DNA of 64,000 nucleotides from Novosphingobium sp. PC22D (GTDB lineage Bacteria > Pseudomonadota > Alphaproteobacteria > Sphingomonadales > Sphingomonadaceae), in contig NZ_MWMO01000003.1 of assembly GCF_002556635.1 (NCBI RefSeq), forward strand, positions 186,001-250,000, given 5' to 3'. The notes beneath the pieces are model-generated. The model had not been told where the DNA came from. It saw only the letters and a list, made by a program, of their open reading frames with translations, and made no database searches. Below are positions 37,565 through 50,270 of this stretch, in pieces. The position numbers were made by a program, and so were the translations under genes. The stretch's first letter is position 1; each line of letters begins with the position of its first letter.

Positions 37565-39141
37565 ACGTCGTCAATTCGAGCGGCTGGCGTCCGAGCATGG
37601 GCGAGGACGGCGAGGCCTCGGCGCTCCCCGAGACTTGCAGCGGCGATCACGCGCTGATGCTCGAGGAACCGCTGATTTTCGAACTCGCCGCGACGGAGGG
37701 CAAGTGCGGCGTCGATTTCGAGGAGGTCGAGGCCGAGCCGGTCGCCGGGCTTGCCCGCTTCCTGCGCAAGGAGGCGCCCGCGCTGCCCAGCCTCGCCGAG
37801 TCCGAAACGATCCGCCACTACACGCGGCTCTCGCGGCAGAACTACGCCATCGACCTGGGCCCGTTTCCGCTCGGCTCGTGCACGATGAAGCACAACCCGC
37901 GGCTCAACGAGAAAGTCGCGCGGATGCCCGGCTTCGCCGATGTCCATCCGCTGCAGCCAGCCGCGAGCGTTCGCGGCGCGCTCGAGGTGATCAACGAACT
38001 CGCGGTCTGGCTGATCGAACTCACCGGCATGCACGGCGTGGCGATGAGCCCCAAGGCGGGCGCGCACGGTGAGCTGTGCGGGCTGCTGTGCATCCGCGCC
38101 GCGCACGAGGCCAAGGGCGAGGCGCGCGAGGTGATCCTCGTGCCCGAAAGCGCGCATGGCACCAATCCGGCGACCGCCGCTTTCGCCGGCTACAAGGTCG
38201 AATCGATCCCGGCGACCGCCGATGGCCGCGTCGATCTCGCCGCGCTCGAAGCCAAGCTCGGGCCGCACGTGGCCGGGGTGATGATCACCAACCCGAACAC
38301 GTGCGGGCTGTTCGAGCGCGACATGAAGAAGATCGCCGACGCGGTCCACGCCTGCGGCGGCTACGTCTATTGCGACGGCGCCAACTTCAACGCGATCGTC
38401 GGCAAGGTTCGCCCCGGCGACCTCGGCGTCGATGCGATGCACATCAACCTGCACAAGACCTTCTCCACCCCGCACGGCGGCGGTGGTCCGGGTTCGGGGC
38501 CGGTGGTTCTGTCCGAGGCGCTCGCGCCGTTCGGGCCGCTGCCCTTCACCGCGCGCGACGAGGCTGGTGTCGTCCACCTCGTCGAGGAGAACAACGCCGG
38601 CGCGTTCGGGCACACCCAGGCCTTCGGGCGGATGGTCGCGTTCCACGGCCAGATGGGCATGTTCACGCGCGCGCTGGCCTATATCCTCAGCCACGGCGCG
38701 GACGGCCTCAAGCAGGTCGCCGAGGACGCGGTGCTCAACGCCAACTACGTGCTGCGCTCGTGCGAGGACGTGCTCAGCGCGCCGTTCGGCTCGGCCGGAC
38801 CGTGCATGCACGAAGCGCTGTTCAGCGACACGGGTCTGGCCGAGCATTTCTCGACGCTCGACATCGCCAAGGGCCTGATCGACGAGGGCTTCCACCCGAT
38901 GACGGTCTATTTCCCGCTCGTTGTGCGCGGCGCCATGCTGGTCGAGCCGACCGAGACCGAGAGCAAGGTCGGGCTCGATCGCTTCATCGCCTCGCTGCGC
39001 AGCGTCGCCGAACGGGCGCGGGCGGGTGACGAGAGTCTCCACGCCGCGCCGGTCTACGCGCCACGCCGCCGCCTCGACGAGACGATGGCGGCGCGCAAGC
39101 CCGTGCTCGTGTGGAAAGGCGAGGCCAATCCCGCCGACTAG
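37561..39141 (+). CDS. gcvPB: Glycine dehydrogenase (decarboxylating) subunit 2
   Basis: 526 residues, the PLP-carrying half of P protein. PLP Lys299 is in [19 protein letters not shown], with a preceding PLTLG-like SCTMKHNPR and a substrate loop [13 protein letters not shown]. It decarboxylates glycine and passes the aminomethyl group to GcvH. The L protein (lpd) is not in this cluster, as usual. Last gene of the gcv operon. Confidence 0.96.
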   Translation: MNVVNSSGWRPSMGEDGEASALPETCSGDHALMLEEPLIFELAATEGKCGVDFEEVEAEPVAGLARFLRKEAPALPSLAESETIRHYTRLSRQNYAIDLGPFPLGSCTMKHNPRLNEKVARMPGFADVHPLQPAASVRGALEVINELAVWLIELTGMHGVAMSPKAGAHGELCGLLCIRAAHEAKGEAREVILVPESAHGTNPATAAFAGYKVESIPATADGRVDLAALEAKLGPHVAGVMITNPNTCGLFERDMKKIADAVHACGGYVYCDGANFNAIVGKVRPGDLGVDAMHINLHKTFSTPHGGGGPGSGPVVLSEALAPFGPLPFTARDEAGVVHLVEENNAGAFGHTQAFGRMVAFHGQMGMFTRALAYILSHGADGLKQVAEDAVLNANYVLRSCEDVLSAPFGSAGPCMHEALFSDTGLAEHFSTLDIAKGLIDEGFHPMTVYFPLVVRGAMLVEPTETESKVGLDRFIASLRSVAERARAGDESLHAAPVYAPRRRLDETMAARKPVLVWKGEANPAD

Positions 39142-39220
39142 CGGGCGCAAGGGCCTGGATGGCGCACATTGCCGCCGCCCGCCGGTGCTGCCATAGGCAC
39201 TCGCGGGAGAGGGGGCATAT

Positions 39221-40255
39221 ATGATCCAGCGCGCAACCGGGCTATTCGCCTTCTGGACCGTTCTCGGCGCGGCCTGGGCCTGGTTCTTGCCCGAGCACTT
39301 CGTGTGGGTCGCGGACGGACGGTTCCGGCCCTTCGGTCAGCCCCTGATCAGCGTCCTGCTCGGTGTGGTCATGCTCGGGATGGGGATCACGCTCGACATA
39401 GAGGACTTCCGCCGCATCGCGCGCATGCCGCGCGCCGTCGCGGCGGGCGTCGCGCTGCAGTTCACGGTGATGCCGCTGGCGGGGCTCGCCATGGCGCTGG
39501 CCTTTGGGCTTGAGACGGGGCTCGCGGTCGGCCTGATCCTCGTCGCCTGCTGTCCGGGCGGAACGGCCTCGAACGTGATCGCCTACCTCGCGCGCGCCAA
39601 CGTCGCCTTGTCGGTGACGATGACCATGGTCTCGACGCTGGTCGCGATCGCGGTGACGCCGGTGCTGGTGGGCTGGCTCGCCGGGATCTACGTCTCGATC
39701 GACCGCGCCAGCCTGTTTCGCGAGATGGTCGCGGTGGTGCTGGTGCCGGTCATCGCGGGCGTTCTGCTGGCACGCTATCTTCCGCGTTTCTCACGCGAGG
39801 CGGCGAAAGTCTCGCCGCTCGTCTCGGTCTTTGCGGTTGTGCTGATCATCGCCGGGATCATCGCCCGCTCGAAGCCGCTGATCGAGGCGCACGCGGGCGA
39901 CCTGCTGGGCGCGGTCGTCGGCCTGCACCTGTTCGGCTTCGGGCTAGGCTGGATCGTCGTGCGGCTGATCGGCTTCGACCAGGCGGCGCAACGGGCGATC
40001 GCGATCGAGGTGGGCATGCAGAACAGCGGGCTGGGGGCGAGCCTCGCGTCGTCCAGCGCGTTCCGCTCGCAGTTCGTCAGCCCCGCGCAGGCAGCACTCG
40101 CGCCCGTTCCCGCGGCGCTGTCGGCGGTGTGCCATGTCGTGATCGGCAGTGTCCTCGCCTCGATCTGGGCGAGGACAGTCGCGCGGGAGGATTCCGCTGG
40201 CGGTGCAGGGAGCTCGGCGGACTCCTCCCGGCGCGAGGCGCAGGCGAACCCGTGA
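39221..40255 (+). CDS. Bile acid:sodium symporter (BASS) family transporter
   Basis: 344 residues with about 9-10 membrane helices. Signature parts are LGVVMLGMGITLDIEDF, ACCPGGTASNVIAYLARANVALSV and the crossover-helix motif IEVGMQNSGLGASLA. Bacterial BASS proteins import organic anions (bile salts, pantoate, keto acids) with Na+; the substrate here is unknown. The C-terminal ~25 residues are polar and probably cytoplasmic. ATG start with GGGAGAGGGGG upstream. Confidence 0.9.
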   Translation: MIQRATGLFAFWTVLGAAWAWFLPEHFVWVADGRFRPFGQPLISVLLGVVMLGMGITLDIEDFRRIARMPRAVAAGVALQFTVMPLAGLAMALAFGLETGLAVGLILVACCPGGTASNVIAYLARANVALSVTMTMVSTLVAIAVTPVLVGWLAGIYVSIDRASLFREMVAVVLVPVIAGVLLARYLPRFSREAAKVSPLVSVFAVVLIIAGIIARSKPLIEAHAGDLLGAVVGLHLFGFGLGWIVVRLIGFDQAAQRAIAIEVGMQNSGLGASLASSSAFRSQFVSPAQAALAPVPAALSAVCHVVIGSVLASIWARTVAREDSAGGAGSSADSSRREAQANP

Positions 40256-40300
40256 CCAGGTTCCGGTGGTGACAGGCCGCGCCTGCGCTTGTTACCGTGG

Positions 40301-40320
40301 GTCGCGCGCTCGCGCGCGAC
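40301..40320. terminator. GC-rich hairpin between convergent genes
   Basis: An 8-bp perfect inverted repeat (GTCGCGCG / CGCGCGAC) with a 4-nt loop, between the transporter stop and the entericidin stop. No T-tract follows on either strand, so it is at best a weak bidirectional terminator. Confidence 0.35.
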
Positions 40321-40327
40321 GCCGGAA

Positions 40328-40456
40328 TCACATTTCCTTGTCGACTTCGTTCGCCGCGGACTGAAGATCCGAACCGGCGCCGCGAACCGTGTTGCAGGCC
40401 GAAGCGCTCAGCGCGATGCTGCCGGCGACAAGCGCGAATACCATTTTCTTGATCAT
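40328..40456 (-). CDS. Entericidin A/B-family lipoprotein
   Basis: 42 residues: MIKKMVFALVAGSIALSAS, then Cys21 of the lipobox, then NTVRGAGSDLQSAANEVDKEM, the usual entericidin mature part (ACNTxxGxGxDxxxxGxxV). E. coli EcnA/EcnB are a bacteriolytic lipoprotein and its antidote, but single-copy alphaproteobacterial members are of unproven function. The start is the ATG at 40456; its 5' region contains GGAGACAAAATC. Confidence 0.85.
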   Translation of the reverse strand: MIKKMVFALVAGSIALSASACNTVRGAGSDLQSAANEVDKEM

Positions 40457-40531
40457 GATTTTGTCTCCGTGCGCGCCTGAGGTTAGGCGAGGCGCTGGTC
40501 CGGTAAACACGTAAATCCCACGTGTGTTCCC

Positions 40532-41437
40532 TCAGTCGTCACCCTGCGCGGCGAGCGGCGCGATCGCCTTGGAAAGACGGTGTTCGCGCCAGGTAATGAC
40601 GAGGCCCGCGGCGATGATCGCCGGCGCGCCGAGCCAGGTCGCCGAGCTGGGAAGGCGGTCCCAGATCAGCCAGCCGTAGAGCGTCGCCCAGACCAGCGAG
40701 GTGTAGTCCATCACCACCACGCTGGCGACTTGTCCGAAGCGCAGCGCCGAGGTCAGCAGGAACTGGCCGAGCGTGCCGGTGAGGCCGATGGCGACGAGCA
40801 GCATCCAGTCGGTCGAATCGTGCGGCTTGTAGTAGACCGGCATGACCACCGCGCTCATCGCCGCGCCGAACAGGGCGAACCAGAAGACACAGGCGATGGG
40901 AGGCTCGGTCCGCGCGAGGTCGCGGATCTGAAAGCTCACCACCGCGACCAGGAGGCCGGCGCCGAGCCCGGCCGCCACGCCGAGCGGCTCGACATATTCG
41001 TGCCCGGGATTGGCGATCACCAGCACGCCACCGAAGCCGAGCACCACCGCCGCCCAGCGCCAGGGGCCGACCTTGTCGCGCAGAAGCAGCGGCGTCAGCA
41101 GGACCGCGAAGAGGGGGGTGGTGAAGCCGAAGGTCGTCGCCTCGGCCAGCGGCAGGACCATCGCCGCGGTGACGTTGCACAGCAGCGCCGCCATGCCCGT
41201 GGCCGCGCGCCGTGCGTGGCTCGCCACGCGCCGGCTGCGCAGCATGTGCAGGTTCCCGCGCGAGACCAGGAATGCGAGGATGATCGGCACGCTCAAAGCC
41301 TGCCGCCAGAAGATCACTTCGGGACCGGCGATGCCGCGCTCACCGGCGACCTTCACTAGCATGAACATCGTCGCGATCGCCATCATCGCGGCGACGCGCA
41401 GGCCGAGGGCCAGGACGGGACGCTGGTTGTCTTCCAC
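40532..41437 (-). CDS. DMT-superfamily (EamA) transporter
   Basis: 301 residues with ten predicted membrane helices in two EamA repeats. The first repeat contains FGFTTPLFAVLLTPLLLRDKVGPWRWAAVVLGFGGVLVIA, the second VVVMDYTSLVWATLYGWLIWDRLPS. Drug/metabolite exporters of this family have varied substrates (amino acids, purines, SAM), so none is assigned. Monocistronic on the minus strand; divergent from the 68-aa membrane protein gene at 41481. Confidence 0.9.
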   Translation of the reverse strand: MEDNQRPVLALGLRVAAMMAIATMFMLVKVAGERGIAGPEVIFWRQALSVPIILAFLVSRGNLHMLRSRRVASHARRAATGMAALLCNVTAAMVLPLAEATTFGFTTPLFAVLLTPLLLRDKVGPWRWAAVVLGFGGVLVIANPGHEYVEPLGVAAGLGAGLLVAVVSFQIRDLARTEPPIACVFWFALFGAAMSAVVMPVYYKPHDSTDWMLLVAIGLTGTLGQFLLTSALRFGQVASVVVMDYTSLVWATLYGWLIWDRLPSSATWLGAPAIIAAGLVITWREHRLSKAIAPLAAQGDD

Positions 41438-41480
41438 GCGAAGGCTTTAACCGCCGTCCCATGCGGGGCAAGGGCTGGAA

Positions 41481-41687
41481 ATGGACACATCGCTGCGAAT
41501 CATCGCGACCGCAGGTGCAATTTTTGCAACTATGGCTCTGCTGGCCTGGACCGGCGACCATCGGCGGATGCGCCGCACCGATCTCGACCGCGTCGGCTTC
41601 ATGCCGTGGACGCCGATCTTCTTCGTCTCGCTGATCGGGGCGCTGATCCTGCTCGGCCTCGCCGCGCGCGAATGGATCGTGTCCTAG
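41481..41687 (+). CDS. Small two-helix membrane protein
   Basis: 68 residues with two membrane helices (about 6-23 and 45-63) joined by a charged loop GDHRRMRRTDLDRVG, which should lie in the cytoplasm. No function is recognised. The stop codon shares the palindrome CTAG (41684-41687) with the stop of the convergent cpaF gene. Confidence 0.65.
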   Translation: MDTSLRIIATAGAIFATMALLAWTGDHRRMRRTDLDRVGFMPWTPIFFVSLIGALILLGLAAREWIVS

Positions 41688-43234
41688 AGGCAGGCTTCCA
41701 GATAGGCTTGGTCGAAGCCGAACTGGCGCGCCTTCTCGAGCGTGTAGGGGCGCAGGCCCGAAGCGCGGAACTCGCCGAGGATCTTGCCCTCGTCGGTCTC
41801 GTCGAGATACTCGAACTTGAACAGCTCCTGGGTGACGATGACGTCCCCTTCCATGCCGATCACCTCGGTGATGTTGGTGGTGCGGCGCGAACCGTCGCGC
41901 AGGCGCTTGACCTGGACGATGAGGTCGACGCTTTCCGCGATCTGACGGCTGATCGCCTCCTTCGGGATCTTGATGTCGCCCATCAGGATCATGTTTTCCA
42001 TACGGCCGAGGCATTCGCGCGGGCTGTTGGCGTGGAGCGTGCACATCGAGCCGTCGTGGCCGGTGTTCATGGCGGCGAGGAGATCGAAGCACTCGGCGCC
42101 GCGAATCTCGCCTAGGATGATGCGGTCGGGGCGCATGCGCAGGGCGTTCTTGACGAGGTCGCCGATGGTGATCGCGCCTTGTCCCTCGAGGTTCGGCGGG
42201 CGGGTTTCGAGCGGCAGCCAGTGCGGCTGCTGCAAGCGAAGTTCGGCCGCGTCCTCGATCGTCAGCACGCGTTCGCCCGGATCGATCATCTTCGACAGCG
42301 CATTGAGCATCGTCGTCTTACCCGAGCCGGTACCGCCAGAGATGACGATGTTCATGCGGCAGGCACCCGCGATCTTGAGCGCGGTGGCCATCTTCTCGCT
42401 CATCGAACCGAAGTCCTTGAGCATGTCGATGGTGATCGGTTTCTCGGAGAATTTGCGAATCGAGATCGCGGTGCCGCGCAGCGAGAGCGGGGGCACGATG
42501 ACGTTGACGCGGCTGCCGTCCTTGAGACGGGCGTCGGCGAGCGGCGTGGTCTGGTCGACGCGGCGGCCGACCTGGTTGACGATGCGCTGCGCGATCTGGA
42601 ACAGGTGCTGCTCATCGCGGAACTTGGTGCTCGCGAGCAGAAGCCGGCCCTTCTTTTCGATGTAGGTCTGGTTCGGGCCGTTAACCATGATGTCCGAGAC
42701 GTCGGGATCGTTCAGCAGTTCCTCGAGCGGGCCGAAGCCGAGCAGCTCGTCGATCAGGACCTTTTCGAGCGCGAACTGCTCGCGGCGGTTGAAGGTGATC
42801 TTGAGCTCGGCGAGCACCTCGACGATGATCGGCCGGAATTCCTCGGACAACTCGTCCTTGGTCAGCGTCGCCGCCGCTTCGGGATCGACGCGTTCGAGCA
42901 GGCGCGGCAGGACCTGCTCCTTGATCTTGTGGATCGAGGCTTCGAAGCCGTCCTGCTCGGCCGCCTCGTGCACCGCGTTGGCGCGGTCGGCGAGGCGCGA
43001 CATCGCGTCCTCGCGCAAGTTCTGCGGCGCGGGCGGTGGACCGTCGGACGAAGGCAGCGGCGGGAACTGGTCGCCGCCGGGGACGGGCGCATTGCCCGCC
43101 GGGGGCGAACCGGGGCCCTTGGAGGTCTGCGGCTTATCGCCCGGGCCGCTCTTGAGCGGCTTCGCCACGCCGAAGGCGGGACGAGCACCCTGACCAATGC
43201 CGCCTGCACCGTTGCGCCGCCCGAATGCCGTCAT
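41684..43234 (-). CDS. cpaF: CpaF/TadA-type secretion ATPase, orphan
   Basis: 516 residues. The N-terminal ~80 residues are Gly/Pro-rich and likely disordered; the N-domain includes LLGFGPLEELLNDPDVSDIMVNGP. The ATPase Walker A is SGGTGSGKTTML (300-308), with the Asp box ERVLTIEDAAELRL, Walker B/His box RILGEIRGAECFDLLAAMNTGHDGSMCTLHANSPRE. It powers Flp/Tad pilus assembly. No other tad/cpa gene lies in the window, so it is separated from its usual cluster or serves a distinct apparatus. The ATG is chosen at the conserved MTAFGRRNG. Confidence 0.94.
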   Translation of the reverse strand: MTAFGRRNGAGGIGQGARPAFGVAKPLKSGPGDKPQTSKGPGSPPAGNAPVPGGDQFPPLPSSDGPPPAPQNLREDAMSRLADRANAVHEAAEQDGFEASIHKIKEQVLPRLLERVDPEAAATLTKDELSEEFRPIIVEVLAELKITFNRREQFALEKVLIDELLGFGPLEELLNDPDVSDIMVNGPNQTYIEKKGRLLLASTKFRDEQHLFQIAQRIVNQVGRRVDQTTPLADARLKDGSRVNVIVPPLSLRGTAISIRKFSEKPITIDMLKDFGSMSEKMATALKIAGACRMNIVISGGTGSGKTTMLNALSKMIDPGERVLTIEDAAELRLQQPHWLPLETRPPNLEGQGAITIGDLVKNALRMRPDRIILGEIRGAECFDLLAAMNTGHDGSMCTLHANSPRECLGRMENMILMGDIKIPKEAISRQIAESVDLIVQVKRLRDGSRRTTNITEVIGMEGDVIVTQELFKFEYLDETDEGKILGEFRASGLRPYTLEKARQFGFDQAYLEACL

Positions 43235-43346
43235 CGTAAGCTCAACCCCTTGCGCGGTAGTGTCGCGCTCTTTCGTCTTGCGGAATTTGGCTGAGCAGTA
43301 AGGTTGAAACTTTGATAACTTCCTAATGGTGAGGCAGGTTTCGCGC

Positions 43347-43631
43347 ATGGAAGAGCCCGATCAAGGGACCTGCTGGCTCTGCGAGCGCCCGCTCGGACGC
43401 AGGGTCGAGTGGCATCATCCCGTGCCAAAGAGCCGGGGCGGGCGCGTGACCGAGCCGCTCCATCCGATCTGCCACCGCACCTTGCACGTCACTTTCACCA
43501 ATGCCGAGCTGGCGCGGTTCGGCGCCGACCGCTCGCGGCTTCGCGAACATGCGGCGATCGCGCGGTTCCTCAAGTGGATCGCGAAGAAGCCGCCAGACTT
43601 TCACGCGCCGTCAGCGGCGCGGCGGCGCTGA
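43347..43631 (+). CDS. HNH-type zinc-binding putative nuclease
   Basis: 94 residues. A CWLC knuckle at the start, then VEWHHPVPKSRGG with the HH of the HNH core, and PLHPICHRTLH completing the zinc and catalytic His set. It is the size of stand-alone HNH proteins common in alphaproteobacteria; their substrates are unknown. I prefer ATG 43347 (GCAGG upstream) to ATG 43326. Its last 62 bp overlap the convergent GT39-like gene. Confidence 0.78.
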   Translation: MEEPDQGTCWLCERPLGRRVEWHHPVPKSRGGRVTEPLHPICHRTLHVTFTNAELARFGADRSRLREHAAIARFLKWIAKKPPDFHAPSAARRR

Positions 43632-45096
43632 GCCGTGCGGATCGCGGGCGGCGGAGCCAGGCCCGGATCGTGCGCTTGCCGATCTTTCGCGCGGCGAGCG
43701 GCGCGTAATGGCGCCTCACAGTGCGCTGGACGAGGCGCTTGGCCTCCTCGTTCTGCACGGTGAAGGGCGTGTCGGCGGTGACGATCACCGCGGGCCGCGT
43801 CGCCAGGATGCGGCGCACCTCGCCGGTCTGCGAAATGCCCAGCGCCTCGGTTTCGAGCGCGTTGTTGAGATGATCGGGATAGACGAACCGGCTCGGACGG
43901 CAGGCGGGAGTTAACTGGTAGAGCGCTGTCGGCCCGTCGAACACCCAGAGGCATTCGCGTGCGTTCACATGCGGGGCGATCGCCGCGGCGAGCGCCTCGG
44001 CACTGGCGCGGCCCTTCTGCGAACCCGCGAAGCGCTCCATGGGATGGAGGATGATGAGAGCGGCGACCACGAACAGAGCCGCCGGAGCGGGGCCGAGCGG
44101 GCCACGCCGGTCGAGGAACGGCAGCGCCGCGAGCAGGGTGGGGGCGAGCAGCGCGGCGTAATAATAGCCGTAGACGGTCGAAGGCAGGTAGACGGTCGCG
44201 AGGCTGGCGAGAAAATAGAGAAGATAGAGCCCGTAGCTGCGCATGTCGGCGGGCGGCCGGATGCGCAGCGCCGCGTAGACGCCGCCCAGCGCTAGACCGA
44301 AGACGGGAACGAGCAACGGCATGAAGCTCTGAGGAAGGCGCGTGCCGGGGAGGCGGTCGAAGAACGAGACGAAATTGGCGAAAACGAATGCGTCCCAGTG
44401 TCCCGCCGCCAGGTAGAACAGCCCGACCAGCGCGGTCGGCAGCAGCCCGAGCGCGAGATAGACCGCCGCGTGCATCGCCAGCCACGCGAGCGGAACGCCG
44501 CGCCGGTGTTCGCTCCACAGCGCCCACAGGCCGATGAGCACGCACTGCGGCAGGACGGTGTACTTGATCTGCAGGGCCAGTCCGCCCAGCAACATCGCCG
44601 CGCAATTCCTGACGACGGCGTTCGGGTGCGCGGGATCGCGCACCAGCGCCAGCGCGCCGAGCATCACGGGCACGAACAGCGCCTCGCTCTGCCCGGAGTG
44701 GCTGCCGTAGGCGGGCAGCAGCACGAGATAGATCACCGCCGCGGCGAGCGCGCTCAGCCGATCGACGAGTTCGCGCGCGAGGGCGTAGAGGATCAGCGCG
44801 CCACCCAGCGAGAACAGCGCGGTCAGGAGCTGGTAGGCGATCGGCCCCGCGCCGAACACGGCATGCGCGAGCGCGTAGAGCGCGAACAGCCCGAACGGCT
44901 TGCGGTCCCAGTTGTCGACGAACGGCAGCTCGCCGTGGAGCAGTCCGTTGCCGATCAGCGAATAGAGCTGCTCGTCGGTATCGGCGACCGGATTGCCCCA
45001 CCAGAGCGCGCGGGTGGCGATCGTGACGACAAGGAGCACGATCGAGACGGCGGCGAGGCGCGTGATCCCGTCCCGTTTCGCAGCCATGCCGTTCAT
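43570..45096 (-). CDS. GT39-like membrane glycosyltransferase
   Basis: 508 residues with about ten membrane helices. The first periplasmic loop has the acidic DTDEQLYSLIGNGLLHGELPFVDNW segment of the PMT/ArnT (GT-C) fold, with the catalytic Asp-Glu pair, and the chain ends in a soluble basic tail. GT39 enzymes use polyprenyl-phosphate sugars to modify proteins or lipids; the acceptor here is unknown. Start ATG 45096 with GGAG 7 nt upstream. The 3' end overlaps the convergent HNH gene by 62 bp. Confidence 0.82.
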   Translation of the reverse strand: MNGMAAKRDGITRLAAVSIVLLVVTIATRALWWGNPVADTDEQLYSLIGNGLLHGELPFVDNWDRKPFGLFALYALAHAVFGAGPIAYQLLTALFSLGGALILYALARELVDRLSALAAAVIYLVLLPAYGSHSGQSEALFVPVMLGALALVRDPAHPNAVVRNCAAMLLGGLALQIKYTVLPQCVLIGLWALWSEHRRGVPLAWLAMHAAVYLALGLLPTALVGLFYLAAGHWDAFVFANFVSFFDRLPGTRLPQSFMPLLVPVFGLALGGVYAALRIRPPADMRSYGLYLLYFLASLATVYLPSTVYGYYYAALLAPTLLAALPFLDRRGPLGPAPAALFVVAALIILHPMERFAGSQKGRASAEALAAAIAPHVNARECLWVFDGPTALYQLTPACRPSRFVYPDHLNNALETEALGISQTGEVRRILATRPAVIVTADTPFTVQNEEAKRLVQRTVRRHYAPLAARKIGKRTIRAWLRRPRSARLSAAAPLTARESLAASSRST

Positions 45097-45152
45097 CCCG
45101 CCGCTCCAGCCGTGTCGTCCGGCGATGCCATGCGATCGCACCGGTGACGATC

Positions 45153-45187
45153 AAAAACGAAAAAGGGCGCCCAAGCGGCGCCCCTTC
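45153..45187 (-). terminator. Intrinsic terminator of the atpHAGDC operon
   Basis: Reading the minus strand: a 7-bp GC stem (GGGCGCC / GGCGCCC) with loop GCTTG, flanked by AAG on the 5' side and followed by TTTTTCGTTTTT. This is a textbook Rho-independent terminator. It lies about 22 bp after the atpC stop. Confidence 0.9.
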
Positions 45188-45209
45188 CCATCGCATCCAT
45201 GCCTGGCGA

Positions 45210-45467
45210 TCAGCCCTCGACGTGCTCCGCGAGCACCGTCAGGCCCGTCGCGCCGACTTCGGCGAACCCGCCCTGGACCTTGATCTCCTCGGGCGAGCCG
45301 TTCGCCGACGTGTAGATCTTGATCGCGCCGTCGCGGATCGTCGACATGAAGGGCGCGTGGCCCTCCAGCACGCCGAACTCGCCTTCCGCGCCCGGGACGA
45401 CCACCATGTGGACGTCCGCGGAGCGGACGAGCTGCGCCGGCGTGACGAGTTCGAAGTGCAGTGCCAT
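45210..45467 (-). CDS. atpC: ATP synthase epsilon subunit (short form)
   Basis: 85 residues: the N-terminal beta-sandwich only ([10 protein letters not shown]...[26 protein letters not shown]), without the C-terminal helical hairpin found in E. coli epsilon (about 139 aa). The short form is usual in many alphaproteobacteria. The missing helical domain removes the well-known epsilon inhibition. It lies 23 bp after atpD and is followed by a strong terminator. Confidence 0.94.
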   Translation of the reverse strand: MALHFELVTPAQLVRSADVHMVVVPGAEGEFGVLEGHAPFMSTIRDGAIKIYTSANGSPEEIKVQGGFAEVGATGLTVLAEHVEG

Positions 45468-45490
45468 CTTGGTTCCCTTCGTCGCGCCGA

Positions 45491-46972
<1,482 letters not shown>

Positions 46973-47845
46973 TTAAAGCGCTTCCGCGCCAGCAATAATT
47001 TCGACGAGTTCGGTGGTGATCGCCGCCTGGCGGCTGCGGTTGTACTGGATGGTCAGCTTCTGGATCAGTTCGCCGGCGTTGCGCGTGGCGTTGTCCATGG
47101 CCGTCATCGACGCGCCCTGTTCGGACGCCTCGCGTTCGAGCAGGGCGCCGAACAGCCGGGTACGCACGTAGCGCGGCAGCAGTTCTGCGAGGATCGCTTC
47201 CTCGTCGGGTTCGTATTCGACCACGGCGCCGTTGTCGGCCCCGGCGGTCTCGGGCGTGGGGACCGGGATGAGCTGGACGCTCGTCGGGTCCTGCGCCAGC
47301 GCCGACTTGAACACCGGATAGACGAGGTGGGCGACGTCGAACTTGCCGTCCTCGAAAAGCTGGATCAGCTCGGCGGCGATCTGCTCGGCCTCGGCGAAGC
47401 CGGGCGTGCGCACGGTCGAGGTATCGAACTGGTGTGCGATGTTCTTCGCGTAGTCGCGCCTGATCGGCGCGCGGCCCTTCTTGCCGACGAGGTAGAACGA
47501 GACGTCCTTGCCCTGTCCGAGAAGCTGCGCGGCCTGGGCCTTCGCCGCCTTGACGAGATTGGCGTTGAGACCGCCGCACAGGCCCTTGTCGGTGTTGACG
47601 AGCACGAGCAGGTGGCGCTGGTCGGAACCCGTGCCGGCGAGCAGCTTGGGTGCGCCGTCTCCGCTAACCTTGGTGGCGAGCGAGCCCATCACCTTGGCCA
47701 GACGCTCGGCATAGGGACGCGCCGCCTCGGCGGCGCTCTGCGCCTTGCGCAGTTTGGCCGCGGCGACCATCTGCTTGGCCTTGGTGATCTTCTGGGTCGA
47801 CTTGACCGAGTTGATCCGACCTTTGAGTTCCTTGAGCGAAGCCAC
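46973..47845 (-). CDS. atpG: ATP synthase gamma subunit
   Basis: 290 residues. The N- and C-terminal helices of the rotor coiled coil are recognisable: [32 protein letters not shown] and [46 protein letters not shown] (the segment beginning [14 protein letters not shown]). It forms the central stalk. It is separated from atpA by a 101-bp gap carrying a palindromic repeat. Confidence 0.97.
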   Translation of the reverse strand: MASLKELKGRINSVKSTQKITKAKQMVAAAKLRKAQSAAEAARPYAERLAKVMGSLATKVSGDGAPKLLAGTGSDQRHLLVLVNTDKGLCGGLNANLVKAAKAQAAQLLGQGKDVSFYLVGKKGRAPIRRDYAKNIAHQFDTSTVRTPGFAEAEQIAAELIQLFEDGKFDVAHLVYPVFKSALAQDPTSVQLIPVPTPETAGADNGAVVEYEPDEEAILAELLPRYVRTRLFGALLEREASEQGASMTAMDNATRNAGELIQKLTIQYNRSRQAAITTELVEIIAGAEAL

Positions 47846-47861
47846 TCTCGTCTCTCTTCCT

Positions 47862-47942
47862 CGTCACCCCAGCGAAAACCGGAGTCTGTTTCTGCCAGGT
47901 TCGACCTGGCGGGGAGCGATCCCAGCTTTCGCTGGGATGACG
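47862..47942. repeat. Palindromic intergenic repeat with 16-bp terminal inverted repeats
   Basis: An 81-bp element. Its ends, CGTCACCCCAGCGAAA (47862-47877) and TTTCGCTGGGATGACG (47927-47942), are inverted repeats with one mismatch. Inside are a perfect 7-bp hairpin (GCCAGGT/ACCTGGC, 47894-47910) and an 8-bp hairpin (ATCCCAGC/GCTGGGAT, 47919-47938). It fills nearly the whole gap between atpA and atpG and resembles REP/MITE-like dispersed repeats known in sphingomonads. Only one copy is in this window. Confidence 0.75.
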
Positions 47943-47946
47943 CGAA

Positions 47947-50070
<2,124 letters not shown>

Positions 50071-50105
50071 CTATCCTTACCTCGGGTGGGCTGGAGCACA
50101 TGAAA

Positions 50106-50127
50106 GGACCGCGCAGAAGCGCGGACC
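50106..50127 (-). terminator. Hairpin upstream of atpH
   Basis: On the minus strand, GGTCCGCGC-TTCT-GCGCGGTCC forms a stem with one T-T mismatch, followed by TTTC. It could end transcription from the upstream protease gene or lie in the leader of the atp operon. Confidence 0.4.
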
Positions 50128-50144
50128 GGCCCGCAGACGGGGCG

Positions 50145-50173
50145 CGCATAGCGACGATCGTGACGGGATGCAA
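50145..50173 (-). promoter_or_regulatory. Candidate atp operon promoter
   Basis: On the minus strand, -35 TTGCAT (50173-50168) and -10 TATGCG (50150-50145) are separated by exactly 17 bp, about 80 bp before the atpH start. Matches are partial; supported by position. Confidence 0.4.
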
Positions 50174-50270
50174 GGCAGGGGCGGGAGGAATCGGACAGCG
50201 GCGCAAAGCGGCGTCGCGACCGGGGGCGCCGGATTGCCGCCGCCAGCCCCGTGCCGCCGCGCCCATCGCC

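Noticed and set aside
37351..39150. A 599-codon minus-strand frame opposite gcvPB
   Set aside because: Antisense shadow of the glycine dehydrogenase gene; no ribosome-binding site or homology.
39142..39220. Terminator after the gcv operon
   Set aside because: No inverted repeat followed by T residues is visible in the 79-bp gap before the BASS transporter.
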